Positions 1 through 10,228 of a stretch of 64,000 bases of DNA are shown piece after piece; the first letter of the stretch is position 1; each line of letters starts with the position of its first letter. Under the pieces are notes generated by a model. The model made no database searches, was not told where the DNA came from, and saw nothing but the letters and a program-made list of their open reading frames with translations. The DNA comes from JADFJB01 sp964464595. Its GTDB lineage: Bacteria > Zhuqueibacterota > JdFR-76 > DREG01. Where the stretch lies: contig CAYXGW010000004.1 of the NCBI GenBank assembly GCA_964464595.1, positions 70,721 through 134,720 of the forward strand, read 5' to 3'. The position numbers were made by a program, and so were the translations under genes.

Positions 1-2352
1 TTTAAAAATACTCTCATTGGTTGTCAAACCAATTCCCATACCTGAGCTTGTCATTTCCTGAATATCCGTGTCTGGTTTACCTGGCATCACAAGCGGTGGC
101 GTATGGCCGGCGCGAATCCATTTAAACCGGTTTTTTTTGCTATCCAAAACACCAATTACAGCTGTTACAAAAAGTTGTTTGTCAACCATAGGGTCGGCAA
201 AGTAATTATTGAGTCGAATGGCAATTTCCGCAGGATCTTTGGTAAAATGGTGAGAAAACCGGATAAGGCTCATACATTGCGCCATGTACAATGCAGCGTA
301 AGATCCCTTGCCCGAAACATCGCCAATTGAAACCAGAAATTTATCTTTACTCAATGGTAAGACATCATAAAAATCCCCGCCGACTTCTGTGGCTGTCTTC
401 AAACATACGGCAATTTGATAGCCTGAAATTTCCGGCAGTTTACGGGGTAGAATGCCTAATTGTACCTGGCGAGCCATATCGAGTTCATGCTCCAGCCGTT
501 CTTTTTCTACAGATTCTTCAATGGTCTTTAAAAGTTTGTCTCCCATTGTATTAAAGCGCTCGGCTAATTCAACGAATTCATCCTCCCCTTCCAATTCAAC
601 TTTGTAATCTAAATTCCCGGAAGCAATCTCACGAATCCCGGTTTTAAGCTGAGAAAATTTCTGCACAATTCGGTCGTTGATTTGCTCTCCGAATTTTACC
701 ATCCTGCGAGTAACCAATAGATTTACCAGGAAATAAACAATTGCCAGAAATATCAGAAGCCGAAAAATAGGAGTCATTGCCCGTGAGAAAGTGGGTAATA
801 TGATGATATCAAATGCATAGAAATCATCCCGGTTCTCGTCGTTATAAACCGGAAGGTATACTCTTCCGGCAGTCAATCTGCTTTGAATGTTTTGATTGCC
901 AATTTGCATATTCAATAACGAAGGTAACTTTCCGGAGGTGGAATCTAAATGAAACGAAATGGCAGATTCAAATTTGTTGGAGAACAGGGCGAACGGAAAA
1001 ATTCCAATATTACTTTCACCGGAAGGTAACACCACAAATGGAAAGAATGAATCCACATTTGGCAGTTGCTGTGTATTCATATTGTACAAAAAGCTTTCCA
1101 CCTGGTTGGATGTGCTGAATTGATATGCCTTGATTTGCGAACCTATCATAAGCGGAAGATTTTTTGTCACGGATTTTAGTAGTGTGGAATCTATGCGAAC
1201 AAGGTGAATTGAATTAGATAATGAATCTGAATCTTTAAATACAATAAAATGATCGAAGACACGTTTATTTGAAGATTGAATTCGTGGCGCCCTTATAATC
1301 ATTTTACCGTCTAAATCCCGGGGAATACGAACCGGGAGATAACCTCGCATCGTGATAACGGAATCGCTTTCTGATAAATTCTGCTGATAATGTGTAATTG
1401 TTTCAGGAGTTTGGTTGCTCTGTACTTGCTTGAACAACTTAACCAACTCAGTACGAAAATTTTCAGCCTGCCAACCTGAAATGAAAAAATAAAACACCGA
1501 AACAAGAAGGAAAAATTGAACGAACTGGGGAAATGAAGATTGAAATAGGCTGGAGATCCATAGTTTTCGTGAAAGGCTGGCATGATTGTAAACCAGAACC
1601 ACAGGGATTTTTATCAATAAAGCCAAAAGGTACATTCTCATCAATAGAAACAGGTAATAGGGCGCTTTTTGCCAGATAAGTGCTTGGGGAAAATATTGTG
1701 GAATTTGAGATTGTAACGGATCCTTTGAGTATAAACCGTATAAAGCAAAGAAGATGATAATCCAATAGATCCAGCATTCCGTCCTGGTTAATTTTTCCAA
1801 CCAGCTTGTTTTTGACAATAGAAACAGAAGAAGGATTAGTTGTAAAAAATAGGCTGTGAAAACCGCATCCTTGTGAAAAAAATAGGCAGATATGATTCCA
1901 AAAAATATAAAAAAAAGCAGAATCCAAATTTCACCCCGGTTTTGTACCAGGATTAAACTAAACAGCAGAGTGAGTATGCCAAGAAAAATAATTTGAAATG
2001 ATGTTTGTGCACCGGAGGCGAAAGAACCGCCTGTTAGGATAACGCTGTCTGAGAAGGCGGAATTGATAACAACACGATCAAGCAAGTAAATTAATATGAA
2101 TAAAATAAGAAGAAGTTCCGTCGGTGGTCGAATTTGCTTCCGAATAATCCCGACCAACTTAAACCAAAAAAAGATATGAATGGGAAGTAAATAGATAAGT
2201 GCTGTTGAATCAATATAGAGGAAAACCAGAAAAAAAGTAATCAACCAACCCACTCCATAGAACAATAAACCGAAGTTCAGAAATTTGTGCTTCTCCAATT
2301 TCGACCAGAACTCGATTATCCTATTTTGAAATGAGAATTTATACTTTGACAA
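1..2352 (-). CDS. Membrane-bound PP2C/SpoIIE-type Ser/Thr phosphatase (RsbU-like), 3' end cut off by window edge
   Basis: One uninterrupted minus-strand frame of 784 codons runs off the left edge, so the C-terminus is missing. The best start is a TTG at 2352-2350, just after an in-frame TAG and preceded by AGGGA. Roughly residues 1-280 are a chain of hydrophobic helices, followed by an extracytoplasmic stretch to about 520 and a further TM (about 525-546). A HAMP-like linker follows (about 546-605, with SGNLDYKVELEGEDEF). The catalytic domain starts near 640 and shows the PP2C metal motifs VGGDFYDV and SIGDVSGKG and the late motif RAGHTPPLVM. Such proteins usually dephosphorylate anti-anti-sigma factors in partner-switching cascades; the partner is not in the window. 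The domain call is secure, the start less so. Confidence 0.88.
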   Translation of the reverse strand, partial: MSKYKFSFQNRIIEFWSKLEKHKFLNFGLLFYGVGWLITFFLVFLYIDSTALIYLLPIHIFFWFKLVGIIRKQIRPPTELLLILFILIYLLDRVVINSAFSDSVILTGGSFASGAQTSFQIIFLGILTLLFSLILVQNRGEIWILLFFIFFGIISAYFFHKDAVFTAYFLQLILLLFLLSKTSWLEKLTRTECWIYWIIIFFALYGLYSKDPLQSQIPQYFPQALIWQKAPYYLFLLMRMYLLALLIKIPVVLVYNHASLSRKLWISSLFQSSFPQFVQFFLLVSVFYFFISGWQAENFRTELVKLFKQVQSNQTPETITHYQQNLSESDSVITMRGYLPVRIPRDLDGKMIIRAPRIQSSNKRVFDHFIVFKDSDSLSNSIHLVRIDSTLLKSVTKNLPLMIGSQIKAYQFSTSNQVESFLYNMNTQQLPNVDSFFPFVVLPSGESNIGIFPFALFSNKFESAISFHLDSTSGKLPSLLNMQIGNQNIQSRLTAGRVYLPVYNDENRDDFYAFDIIILPTFSRAMTPIFRLLIFLAIVYFLVNLLVTRRMVKFGEQINDRIVQKFSQLKTGIREIASGNLDYKVELEGEDEFVELAERFNTMGDKLLKTIEESVEKERLEHELDMARQVQLGILPRKLPEISGYQIAVCLKTATEVGGDFYDVLPLSKDKFLVSIGDVSGKGSYAALYMAQCMSLIRFSHHFTKDPAEIAIRLNNYFADPMVDKQLFVTAVIGVLDSKKNRFKWIRAGHTPPLVMPGKPDTDIQEMTSSGMGIGLTTNESIFK

Positions 2353-2517
2353 AAGTATTCCCTATTTTTTCATGATAGCATGCTGGTAAAAATATTTATG
2401 ATTTTTTAATATTGAATCAAAGATAAATATTTATTGATTCGCAAGCAAGCAATTAGAAGGCTGTAATCTGAGAGAAGTGAATTTTTGTTGTGGAATCAAA
2501 ACGGCAATCAGAAAAGA

Positions 2518-2565
2518 GTAACAAAGTAACAAAGTAACAAAGTGACAAAGTGACAAAGTGACAAA
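2518..2565. repeat. 8-bp tandem repeat (GTRACAAA), six copies
   Basis: Six head-to-tail copies of an octamer, three as GTAACAAA then three as GTGACAAA, lie in the gap between the Nudix gene and the start of the phosphatase. The 8-bp unit would change frame if it were coding, but here it is intergenic. The A-to-G switch halfway suggests expansion of two variant units. Confidence 0.9.
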
Positions 2566-2601
2566 GAAAATAGACTAGGTTATTAGAGCTAACGTATCTT
2601 T

Positions 2602-3078
2602 TTACTTTATTGATTGCTCAATACAACTCCGAATAGGCGGAAAAACATTCATATTCAGTATTTCGGTTGGTGAATAGAAACCAGCAGATATAACTTCGCG
2701 GTTATCTATTTGAATTCGAGGTTTTTCATTGACTCTTAATGTAAAAATAGTTACATGGTCCTCCCGGTTTTCCCAATTATGCTGCGTATCTAAAACCGGT
2801 TCTAATTCGCCAGGTTCAGCGATAATTCCAATTTCTTCCTGAAGCTCTCGAATAGCTGCATTTATTGGAGATTCCTTGCGCTTTAAGTAACCTCCCGGTA
2901 AAGTATAATAGTCATGATAGGAATTTCGCACAAGCAGAATTTTTCCTTGGTACCAGACAGCAATTAACACCCCGTTTGTTTTTGGCTTTCGGATTACCCA
3001 GAATAGTTTTATGATTCGATATGCAATAAAGTATATGATTCGATAAATTTGATCGACAATGGGTTTCATAAATTCCAT
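2602..3078 (-). CDS. NUDIX hydrolase
   Basis: A 158-residue protein with a complete Nudix box: GGYLKRKE, then REL and QEEIGI at the canonical spacing G-x5-E-x7-REUxEExGU (about residues 61-84). The family hydrolyses nucleoside diphosphates linked to another moiety, using Mg2+ bound by the REUxEE glutamates. Residues 8-30 form an unusual hydrophobic/basic N-terminal helix before the fold, which could tether it to the membrane. The start lies 14 nt after the stop of the HD-domain gene, so the two are probably cotranscribed. The substrate cannot be told from sequence. Confidence 0.9.
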   Translation of the reverse strand: MEFMKPIVDQIYRIIYFIAYRIIKLFWVIRKPKTNGVLIAVWYQGKILLVRNSYHDYYTLPGGYLKRKESPINAAIRELQEEIGIIAEPGELEPVLDTQHNWENREDHVTIFTLRVNEKPRIQIDNREVISAGFYSPTEILNMNVFPPIRSCIEQSIK

Positions 3079-3092
3079 TTGGGGTTGCGGGA

Positions 3093-4061
3093 TTATTGTT
3101 TATCAGAATCCGGAAAATAAAAAAACCGATCCATCAACTTAACATAATTGCTCCACTTTTTCCCCTCTTCATGTTCGTTTTCTGCGATGCGCAAAAATGC
3201 ATCTACTTTTGAATCGAGTTGATCTACCATATACAGAACAAGGGCTTCAAGGGTCATTGGTACGACGGGAGCTCCGTGCGCAAGTTCACCGTGATGGCTT
3301 AAAATCAAATGCAGAATTTGTGTGCGTAATTCGCCCGGAAATTCCGGAATATCTGCGATTATTCGCTCGACCCAGGAAGCGCCGATAGGTACATGGCCAA
3401 TCAGTCTGCCATCATCGGTGTATTCAATGAAGCCCCGATCTATTGCGTAACTTTTTATTTTTCCTATGTCGTGCAAAATGGTACCCGTTATAATTATATC
3501 ACGGTTGATAGTTGGGTAGTGAGACGAAAGAAAATCACAAATTTGAACCATTGATATCGTATGTTCAAAAAGTCCTGCTAACCGGCTATGGTGCCACAGC
3601 TTGCCTGCCGGAATCTGTTCAAACAAATGAAGAGTATCTTTTTCTGAGAATAATCTAGTCAACAATTCCTGCAAATATTTATTGTGGATTGATTGAATGA
3701 TCTTTTTGAACTTTTCTCTTAATTGATCCAACTCTTTATTTGGACCCGGCAAAAAGTCGGCTGGTTTTAAATTGTCTTCATCGCAAAGAGCTCTCATTTT
3801 TTCGATGACAAGTGAAGTTTTTCCTCTATAATCGATAATACGTCCTTTAATTTTAACAATATCACCAATATCGTAAATTTCATTTTGTTCTTTCACTTCC
3901 TGCCAAATGGTTGCAGATATCCTGCCGGTTGGAAGTCCCAGCTCTAAAGCAAGATAAGGCGCGTTGTCCGTCTTCTTAGTTCGCATTTCTTTCTTGCGAA
4001 TAATAAAAAATTCAGTAAGTTCTTCCCCGGGTTTTAATTGTTTTATTGATCGGGATAACAT
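3093..4061 (-). CDS. OB-fold + HD-domain protein, YhaM-like 3'-5' exoribonuclease
   Basis: 322 residues. The N-terminal 95 residues look like an OB-fold nucleic-acid-binding domain (IGDIVKIKGRIIDYRGKTSL). The middle and C-terminus carry an HD hydrolase domain with LWHHSRLAGLFEHT, the metal doublet ILHDIGK and a later conserved LSHHGE. This OB + HD order and length match the YhaM/CBF1 family of 3'-5' exoribonucleases. It lies 57 nt after the penicillin-acylase-like gene and 14 nt before the Nudix gene, all on the same strand, which suggests an operon. The functional call is by family architecture. Confidence 0.85.
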   Translation of the reverse strand: MLSRSIKQLKPGEELTEFFIIRKKEMRTKKTDNAPYLALELGLPTGRISATIWQEVKEQNEIYDIGDIVKIKGRIIDYRGKTSLVIEKMRALCDEDNLKPADFLPGPNKELDQLREKFKKIIQSIHNKYLQELLTRLFSEKDTLHLFEQIPAGKLWHHSRLAGLFEHTISMVQICDFLSSHYPTINRDIIITGTILHDIGKIKSYAIDRGFIEYTDDGRLIGHVPIGASWVERIIADIPEFPGELRTQILHLILSHHGELAHGAPVVPMTLEALVLYMVDQLDSKVDAFLRIAENEHEEGKKWSNYVKLMDRFFYFPDSDKQ

Positions 4062-4118
4062 GGTTTCCCCAATTTCTTTAATTGAATATTTACAAATAGA
4101 TTTAGTTCTATGTATATA

Positions 4119-6500
4119 TTATTTTGGAATTAATTTCAACAAATCATTCCCTGATTTTTTGATGATGTTCTCATCTGTTTCCAGTTTAACGTACGATCCA
4201 TTGGCCCAAAAATCCGCCATGTCATCAAAGTGAGGACTAAAATAATGGCCAACCTGCCCGGGAGGATTTATCACAAAAGCGCTACCGGGTTTTGCCATAT
4301 CGATAATCATCCGCATAGAAGGACCAACCTGGCAATCGTATGGGTTTTGCATATTATAATTACCATTATTTATGGTTGTGTGACTGCCACTCATGGGTTT
4401 AGGTCCTACATTAAAAACCCATCCGAATAAAGGTTTCCCCCCGAGGAAATGCTTAAAAGTAATCCGATGCATCCGATCCCAGCGCCATTTAATAATCTCA
4501 GGTCCAAGTTTATCCTCCAACTCTGAGGCGGTATCAGTCCATGATTTCAGAACGATATCACTTTCAGATTCGAATTTACCAGGTGTGGTTTTATCATCAA
4601 ACCAATGGTGCAGATTGCGTTGGTATATTTTACGGATGGCGCGATAAGAGATTGCAGCAAATCGTAAATATTCATGGAAATTTTCCTCACCTAATTCATC
4701 CGAGAAAGTGTTCCTGAGAAAATTAGAAAAGAAGGAATGGAAAAGGGCTGCGCCGACACTTTCGCCACTTACCTGCATGTCCCATCCCTGAATAAACTGG
4801 TACATTTCATTATATCGATCTTCTTTATCAGCCAATTCTTTCAATTCAGGTGAGATAAAAGGCAATAGAAATTCAACAAACGGTGATTTAACATCCATTT
4901 GCATGGCTTTAAAATCATTCACATCAAATTTCTTATCTTCCTCCAACAATTCACGGATCCGAATAATTCTTGATGGGGGCTCCCAAAGATGTGAAATGTA
5001 ATAGGGATAGCTGGTAGGGGCTACACGGTTATTGGCAGTGGCTAAATAATTTTTCGCCGGATTATAAACTTTGGGTAATTGATCGAACGGAATAAATCCA
5101 CGCCAATGCCTTTGATTCTGGCTTGGCAGTCGGCCTGTTCGATTGGTTCGAATCGGAATATAACCGCTGCACTGGTAACCGATATTTCCATTGATGTCTG
5201 CAAAAACGAAATTCAAGCTGGGCACTTTGAATTTTCGGATTGCCTGTCTAAAATCCCGCCAATTTTCAGCACGATTCAAATGATGAAATGCAAGTACATC
5301 GTCTGAGTATTCCTGGCCAGTCCAACGCAAAACCACTTTTTCATCAATCCCTTTTCCAATCGGGTGAATGGCATTAACAATAGGTCCGTTTCGAGTTGAT
5401 AAAATTTTTAAACGCCGTGGGCTACCATTTTTGATGGGAATCGTTTCCACCCGTTCAAGAAATTTTTGCCATCCGCCATCTAGTAAATAACGGGTTGAAT
5501 CCCTGCTGATTTTGGTGATGATAAAATCAACATCGTCATTCATAACATTGGTTATTCCCCATGAGATTTTCTGATTAAATCCAATAATAATTTCCGGACT
5601 GCCTGGAATTGTGAAACCCGCGACATCTACACCCGGAGCTACCAAGTGTGCCATATACCAGCGAGATGGATTCATCAGAGTTAAATGCGGATCGTTTGCC
5701 AAAATTGGTTTACCGGACTTTGATTTTGATCCCGAAATCACCCAATTGTTGCTACCCTGTCCAAGCCCCACATTGCCGGTTACGTTGGCGATTTGGTCCT
5801 GAAGTTTTAATATGGCATCCAGGTCAAAATTACTCAATTTTGCGTCCACTATGTTTGGCCAATCCGACAAATAATCGCCAAACAATTCGTTTATGCTGCG
5901 TGGTGACATTTTACCGGATAGCTTTCCAGCCAATAATTCAACATTCCAGGCAAGGGATAATTCCCATCCCATGAGTCGTGAAACGGCATAAATATCTTCG
6001 GGGTGCCAGGGTTGTGGTTCGAATTTCAGAAAGAGGAACTCTATCGGATAGTTACCTTGATGTGATTCAATAAAGCTATTGATCCCATCGGTATAGGCAA
6101 TAGCTATGGATTGGGAGGTTTCGGAAACCTGGTTATAGATCTCACCAGCGATGTGTTTGAATCCAATCGTAAGAAATAATTCATCAATAGCTAGTGTGGT
6201 GTCGCCAAAGACTTCAGACATTCGTCCGTTGACCAACCTGCGCAATAATTCCAATTGCCAGAGACGATCTTGTGCCATAACATATCCAAGAGAAAAATAG
6301 AGATCTTTCTCATTTTGGGCATAAATGTGAGGAACACCATTCTCATCGCGATAGATTTCGACATCATTCGTTAATCCTGAGATTTCAATTTTCCCCGTAG
6401 TTTTTGGAAGAGAACCTTTGAATTCGATATAGAACACAACCATCGTAACTATGATGAGAGCGAAAGCAAGAATAAGAACTGCAACAATAAATTTTTTCAT
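4119..6500 (-). CDS. Penicillin acylase family protein (Ntn-hydrolase)
   Basis: 793 residues, the usual length of the unprocessed precursor. An N-terminal TM/signal segment (about 4-26) exports it to the periplasm. The family signature IYRDENGVPHIYA follows, then MAQDRLWQLELLRR in the future alpha chain. The autocatalytic Ser nucleophile is expected in GQGSNNWV near residue 250, followed by GKPILANDPHL, as in the beta chain of N-acyl amidohydrolases. The protein is expected to self-cleave into alpha and beta subunits and hydrolyse amide-linked acyl groups such as acyl-homoserine lactones or acylated amino acids. The specificity is not predictable. Confidence 0.92.
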   Translation of the reverse strand: MKKFIVAVLILAFALIIVTMVVFYIEFKGSLPKTTGKIEISGLTNDVEIYRDENGVPHIYAQNEKDLYFSLGYVMAQDRLWQLELLRRLVNGRMSEVFGDTTLAIDELFLTIGFKHIAGEIYNQVSETSQSIAIAYTDGINSFIESHQGNYPIEFLFLKFEPQPWHPEDIYAVSRLMGWELSLAWNVELLAGKLSGKMSPRSINELFGDYLSDWPNIVDAKLSNFDLDAILKLQDQIANVTGNVGLGQGSNNWVISGSKSKSGKPILANDPHLTLMNPSRWYMAHLVAPGVDVAGFTIPGSPEIIIGFNQKISWGITNVMNDDVDFIITKISRDSTRYLLDGGWQKFLERVETIPIKNGSPRRLKILSTRNGPIVNAIHPIGKGIDEKVVLRWTGQEYSDDVLAFHHLNRAENWRDFRQAIRKFKVPSLNFVFADINGNIGYQCSGYIPIRTNRTGRLPSQNQRHWRGFIPFDQLPKVYNPAKNYLATANNRVAPTSYPYYISHLWEPPSRIIRIRELLEEDKKFDVNDFKAMQMDVKSPFVEFLLPFISPELKELADKEDRYNEMYQFIQGWDMQVSGESVGAALFHSFFSNFLRNTFSDELGEENFHEYLRFAAISYRAIRKIYQRNLHHWFDDKTTPGKFESESDIVLKSWTDTASELEDKLGPEIIKWRWDRMHRITFKHFLGGKPLFGWVFNVGPKPMSGSHTTINNGNYNMQNPYDCQVGPSMRMIIDMAKPGSAFVINPPGQVGHYFSPHFDDMADFWANGSYVKLETDENIIKKSGNDLLKLIPK

Positions 6501-6656
6501 TAGTCGAAATTAATACAATTCTGATAAAAACTATTTCATGCCTTTAACCATTCATGAATGTGTTTTCAATAACACACTCAAATCTTAACGCTGTTAAGAA
6601 AAATATGCAGGTGGTGTACTAAAAGCAACAGCTAAGTAAGATTATGCTTTTGAGGT

Positions 6657-7172
6657 TTAATTCTTTTTAGTTCGTTTCGATTTCTTCTTTAGCTTATCTT
6701 TATTAGTGGAGGGTTTATCCGGTGTGGCTTTCTCTTTTGCTTTTGTTGAGTCGGTTTTTGAGCTTTTTGTTAACATTCTTATTCCAGCTCCGGCTGGTGC
6801 CGGCATGGTTGATATACCTGATCCATCAATTCCCTTGCGATTGCCGAGTGACCGGGGATCAACAGGGGAAAGGGGTTCACCCTTCTCATTTTTTCCTCTG
6901 TTGGGATAATAGAATGAGTCCGCCCACCACGGATAATGATAATAATCATTCCATTTTTTCAAACTGGGTGAATTGTAGGGTTCCTGCAGTGCATAAGGAT
7001 CTTCCATGGTAAAAGACCCAAATCCTGTATGGCAGCTACTGCATATATCACGATGGGTAATCTCGGAAGAAAGGTAACTTTCGCGTTCTACTTGTGAGTG
7101 CCGCATAATTGTATAACAACCTGAGAGCATCAGCAAATTACAAATTAGAAAAATTATTTTTTTATTTTTCAT
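6657..7172 (-). CDS. Small lipoprotein with one CxxCH motif
   Basis: 171 residues. A clear lipobox, LSGC, ends a short signal peptide (Cys about residue 19). The mature start CYTIMR resembles CYTQMR of the lipoprotein at 11574-12803. Near residue 44 there is a CSSCH sequence, the haem c attachment motif, but no other cytochrome features are evident and the protein may bind metal instead. The middle is rich in Tyr/Trp/Pro (YYHYPWWADSFYYP). The tail is Lys/Thr/Ser-rich and probably disordered, ending KKKSKRTKKN. It starts 28 nt after the barrel-protein stop and is probably cotranscribed with it. No family was recognised. Confidence 0.75.
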   Translation of the reverse strand: MKNKKIIFLICNLLMLSGCYTIMRHSQVERESYLSSEITHRDICSSCHTGFGSFTMEDPYALQEPYNSPSLKKWNDYYHYPWWADSFYYPNRGKNEKGEPLSPVDPRSLGNRKGIDGSGISTMPAPAGAGIRMLTKSSKTDSTKAKEKATPDKPSTNKDKLKKKSKRTKKN

Positions 7173-7200
7173 TTAAAACTTTCTGTTCAAGGTTCGTTCG

Positions 7201-7959
7201 CTAAAAAAATTCCAGATAAGAGATCTTAATCTCTCTATTAGAATACGGCACATTTTCTTTATTTTCTAGTATGTTTTTGACTTGAAATTGAATTGCCAAT
7301 CGATTGACAAACAACCACCGGATCCCGATGTTCAAATAGCCCTTGCCGTCGCCAATAGATTTCGAGCCATTGTCATTTGTCGCCAAATCGTACTCTCCCA
7401 ATAAGATTAAATCGGGATTCAAACTCTTGGACGCACCAATAAAGAAATTCATATCTTCGTCCACATCATCGTTCTCAAGAGATAAATTAACACCTCCATG
7501 AAAACTTAAATCACCCAGGAAAGCATAATTCTTACTGCCAACCACATAAAATCCCCGCGATTTTACCGAATAGCGTTTGATGTCACCACTGTCCATATAG
7601 GGACCGTAACCTTGTGATTGGTAGCCAATTGTTACAGCGGGAAGTGCTATATTTTCATCAATAATTCGGTACACAAAATGGATACCCGGTTCCGGGTTCC
7701 AGTTTACTTTGCCTTCACCGATGATATTGTCACCACCGAAAGCCAGTCCGAGATAAACGCGACTGGACAATCCAATACTGAGACTTGCCAATAATCCGCC
7801 ATTTGGATAGATCCGTAAATTGCTCACATAACTCCCTTTTTGAAGAGTTCCGGCAGTAGGAAGATCGATCAGCATTAATGGCGGCAGCTTTTTAAGTTGA
7901 GAAAAAGATGATGAATAGAATCCGAACAAAAGAAATAAAACCAAAACCAGTTTTTTCAT
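7201..7959 (-). CDS. Predicted outer-membrane beta-barrel protein, unknown family
   Basis: 252 residues with a Sec signal peptide (LVLVLFLLFGFYSSSFSQ) and a body of alternating polar/hydrophobic strands, many aromatic residues and short turns. It ends in a strand terminating in Phe (EIKISYLEFF), the typical barrel-assembly signal. The fragments SNLRIYPNGGLLASLSIG and GIRWLFVNRLAIQFQVK look like barrel strands. It sits between the CxxCH lipoprotein and the GWxTD lipoprotein on the same strand. The envelope location is well supported; no function is assigned. Confidence 0.7.
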   Translation of the reverse strand: MKKLVLVLFLLFGFYSSSFSQLKKLPPLMLIDLPTAGTLQKGSYVSNLRIYPNGGLLASLSIGLSSRVYLGLAFGGDNIIGEGKVNWNPEPGIHFVYRIIDENIALPAVTIGYQSQGYGPYMDSGDIKRYSVKSRGFYVVGSKNYAFLGDLSFHGGVNLSLENDDVDEDMNFFIGASKSLNPDLILLGEYDLATNDNGSKSIGDGKGYLNIGIRWLFVNRLAIQFQVKNILENKENVPYSNREIKISYLEFF

Positions 7960-8041
7960 TTCTACCTCAACATTTGATCCGTTAAATCAAATTGTAACAT
8001 TATTTAATAATAGTATCGATTTTCATTACGATAAACCAAAT

Positions 8042-10192
8042 TTATTGTTTTGATGTGATTTGGAAAGAAATATGTTGTTTGTTTGTATATGAATTATTTC
8101 GATCCTCTACTTTGACATGAAGTTCGTAATTTCCAGGTTCATAATCATTTAGTTGTAAGATGCGATAATTATTCTCGCTTTTTCGACTGCCCTTGTAATT
8201 GTAGGTTGTTACGACAACTGTTTCATCGGGTTGATCTTTCTTGAGCAATCCAAACAAGTTTGATAAACCTGATGAATTCTTCTTTAATTTTCTGATTTCA
8301 TAAGAAACAGTGTAGTTTGACAAACCGTTTTGATCCAAATTCAAATTATAAATCTCATAATATAAATATAAATCCTGGCCCGGTTTAAAAGAGTACTCAA
8401 AATTTGGTGAAATAGAAAGCTGGTTGCGATTGACTTCAGAAATGCTGGTTTGGAGGCGAATATTATTTGCTAAAATCAAGTCACTTAAAGCCAAGGTGTT
8501 TTCAGAGAAATCGCGAACGAATACACTATCTTTAAACCGGCCTATTTGTTTGGTGGATAGATTTAAATATTCTATGGCATAATTGAATTTCCCGGAAGTA
8601 ACCTGTACCGAATCGACCGCGAATAAATAGTTAAATTCAGATAAATTTGATGCTTCAGTTTTAAATTCCGTTTCCTCTATGGATTTCGAAAATGGCTGCC
8701 AATTAGAATCAAACAAAAACAATCCTTTTTCAAATTGAATTCGTTTGTCGGATAAGAGTTGATGAATATCCTTTTTCAGAATCCCGCTATAAACATATAA
8801 GACAGGCTGACCATTTTCTTTCTTAAATTGGCGCGATAAGGCAGCTACGTTGAATTTTCGATGCTCGTATGGAGAGCGATAATATTCCGGCAATGTCTTC
8901 ACCATCTTCCGGTAAATTTCTTTGTAGTCATCTCCGGCTGCCATTCCCCATTTGAATTTATAATCTCTATTCAGAAATGCATCCTCAAAAACGAATTGAA
9001 ATCCTGGATATGACCAGGTTTCTTTAGAACTTACGAGTGGATTTATTCGCGGTGAATCACTGCCAGGATGACGTTCTATAAGCCTGGGAGTTGTTTTTAC
9101 TTTATTCAACGGAGCGCCATATCGAATATAGACTTTGCCACGATCTGTCTGCCAACCTTCTACTTTTTTCAATTCATTACTAAAGCATAAATTGGCGTAT
9201 GCTATTCGCGAAAAATGCTCCATTAATCGTTCGTTGTAATCCGTTAGAAATAATGGATCACGGTTTTGCCAATAAGCTTGGTTTGCCTGGCTTTTTGATG
9301 TACTTGTTTTTTTTATGAAGTCTTTTTTCACCTGGTTTGCAAGCAATGGTTCAATGGATTGATAGAAATTTCTTTCCTGCTTTTTCATTAAATTCCAGGC
9401 AATTTTATATTCGGAATCAGCTTTTTTTAATCGTCCTGATTTTTGGTAGGCAAGCGCCAAATAAAGATGGCACAGTTTATCATTCGGATTGAATTGAACT
9501 GCGGTTTTGAAAAGGGATACCATAACCTGGAAATCTGCATTTTCATAATACAAAAGTCCTAATCGATAATAAGTTTTTGCTAAATTTGGATTATATCGAA
9601 TCGCATTATTGTAGTATTGCTGGCATTTTTCTCTATCATTTTCAACAAATTGATCAAAATAAATAACGACCAAACTTGAATGTTCCGAAATCATATTCTC
9701 ATAATGCAAAAATTCTTTTTCCCGAATGTGGCCCAAATGATACCAGGCTTCCGCATGAGTGCTATCCAGTTCCACAATTGTTTTGAATTCGCTTTCAGCG
9801 GAAGATGTAAATTTTTGTTTTAAATAAAGATTGCCAAGAGTTAACCGGTAAGATATATTTCCGGGATCGTAAAGAATTGCTTTTTTTAATGCAACCTGCG
9901 CTTTGTTTCGACCAGAAATTGTATCGCGAGTTAAGTGTATTTTGGCAATTTCATAATAAGCCGAGGCAAATGATTGGCGTTTTAGTATGGCTTTATGAAA
10001 AGACTTTAGAGCAGTAGTTTTGCGCCCTTGTTCTAAATATACCAGCCCCCTTTTATAAAGGCGATTTCCTTCTTCAGGGTTTTGACCTATAATACCGGCA
10101 CAGGATATAACAAATAAACACCCGTAAAAGATTACAAATATTTTCAGGTATGAATTGTATTGTCGGCAGGTAGATTTAAAACTTTGATTCAC
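8042..10192 (-). CDS. GWxTD-domain lipoprotein with N-terminal TPR repeats
   Basis: 716 residues. The signal peptide ends in a lipobox-like ISC (FVISCAG). Residues about 40-290 are consecutive TPR units (for example NRLYKRGLVYLEQGRKTTAL and AWYHLGHIREKE). The GWxTD signature appears as GWQTDRGKVYIRYGAP near residue 340, followed by a large beta-rich C-terminal region. GWxTD proteins are typical of Ignavibacteria, Calditrichota, KSB1, Gemmatimonadota and Acidobacteriota; their function is not established. It is followed on the minus strand by an OM barrel gene and preceded by the PorV-like gene, so it belongs to an envelope block. Confidence 0.88.
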   Translation of the reverse strand: MNQSFKSTCRQYNSYLKIFVIFYGCLFVISCAGIIGQNPEEGNRLYKRGLVYLEQGRKTTALKSFHKAILKRQSFASAYYEIAKIHLTRDTISGRNKAQVALKKAILYDPGNISYRLTLGNLYLKQKFTSSAESEFKTIVELDSTHAEAWYHLGHIREKEFLHYENMISEHSSLVVIYFDQFVENDREKCQQYYNNAIRYNPNLAKTYYRLGLLYYENADFQVMVSLFKTAVQFNPNDKLCHLYLALAYQKSGRLKKADSEYKIAWNLMKKQERNFYQSIEPLLANQVKKDFIKKTSTSKSQANQAYWQNRDPLFLTDYNERLMEHFSRIAYANLCFSNELKKVEGWQTDRGKVYIRYGAPLNKVKTTPRLIERHPGSDSPRINPLVSSKETWSYPGFQFVFEDAFLNRDYKFKWGMAAGDDYKEIYRKMVKTLPEYYRSPYEHRKFNVAALSRQFKKENGQPVLYVYSGILKKDIHQLLSDKRIQFEKGLFLFDSNWQPFSKSIEETEFKTEASNLSEFNYLFAVDSVQVTSGKFNYAIEYLNLSTKQIGRFKDSVFVRDFSENTLALSDLILANNIRLQTSISEVNRNQLSISPNFEYSFKPGQDLYLYYEIYNLNLDQNGLSNYTVSYEIRKLKKNSSGLSNLFGLLKKDQPDETVVVTTYNYKGSRKSENNYRILQLNDYEPGNYELHVKVEDRNNSYTNKQHISFQITSKQ

Positions 10193-10228
10193 TTAAAAGC
10201 TCTCAGCACCAGAATCGAATAAATAAAA

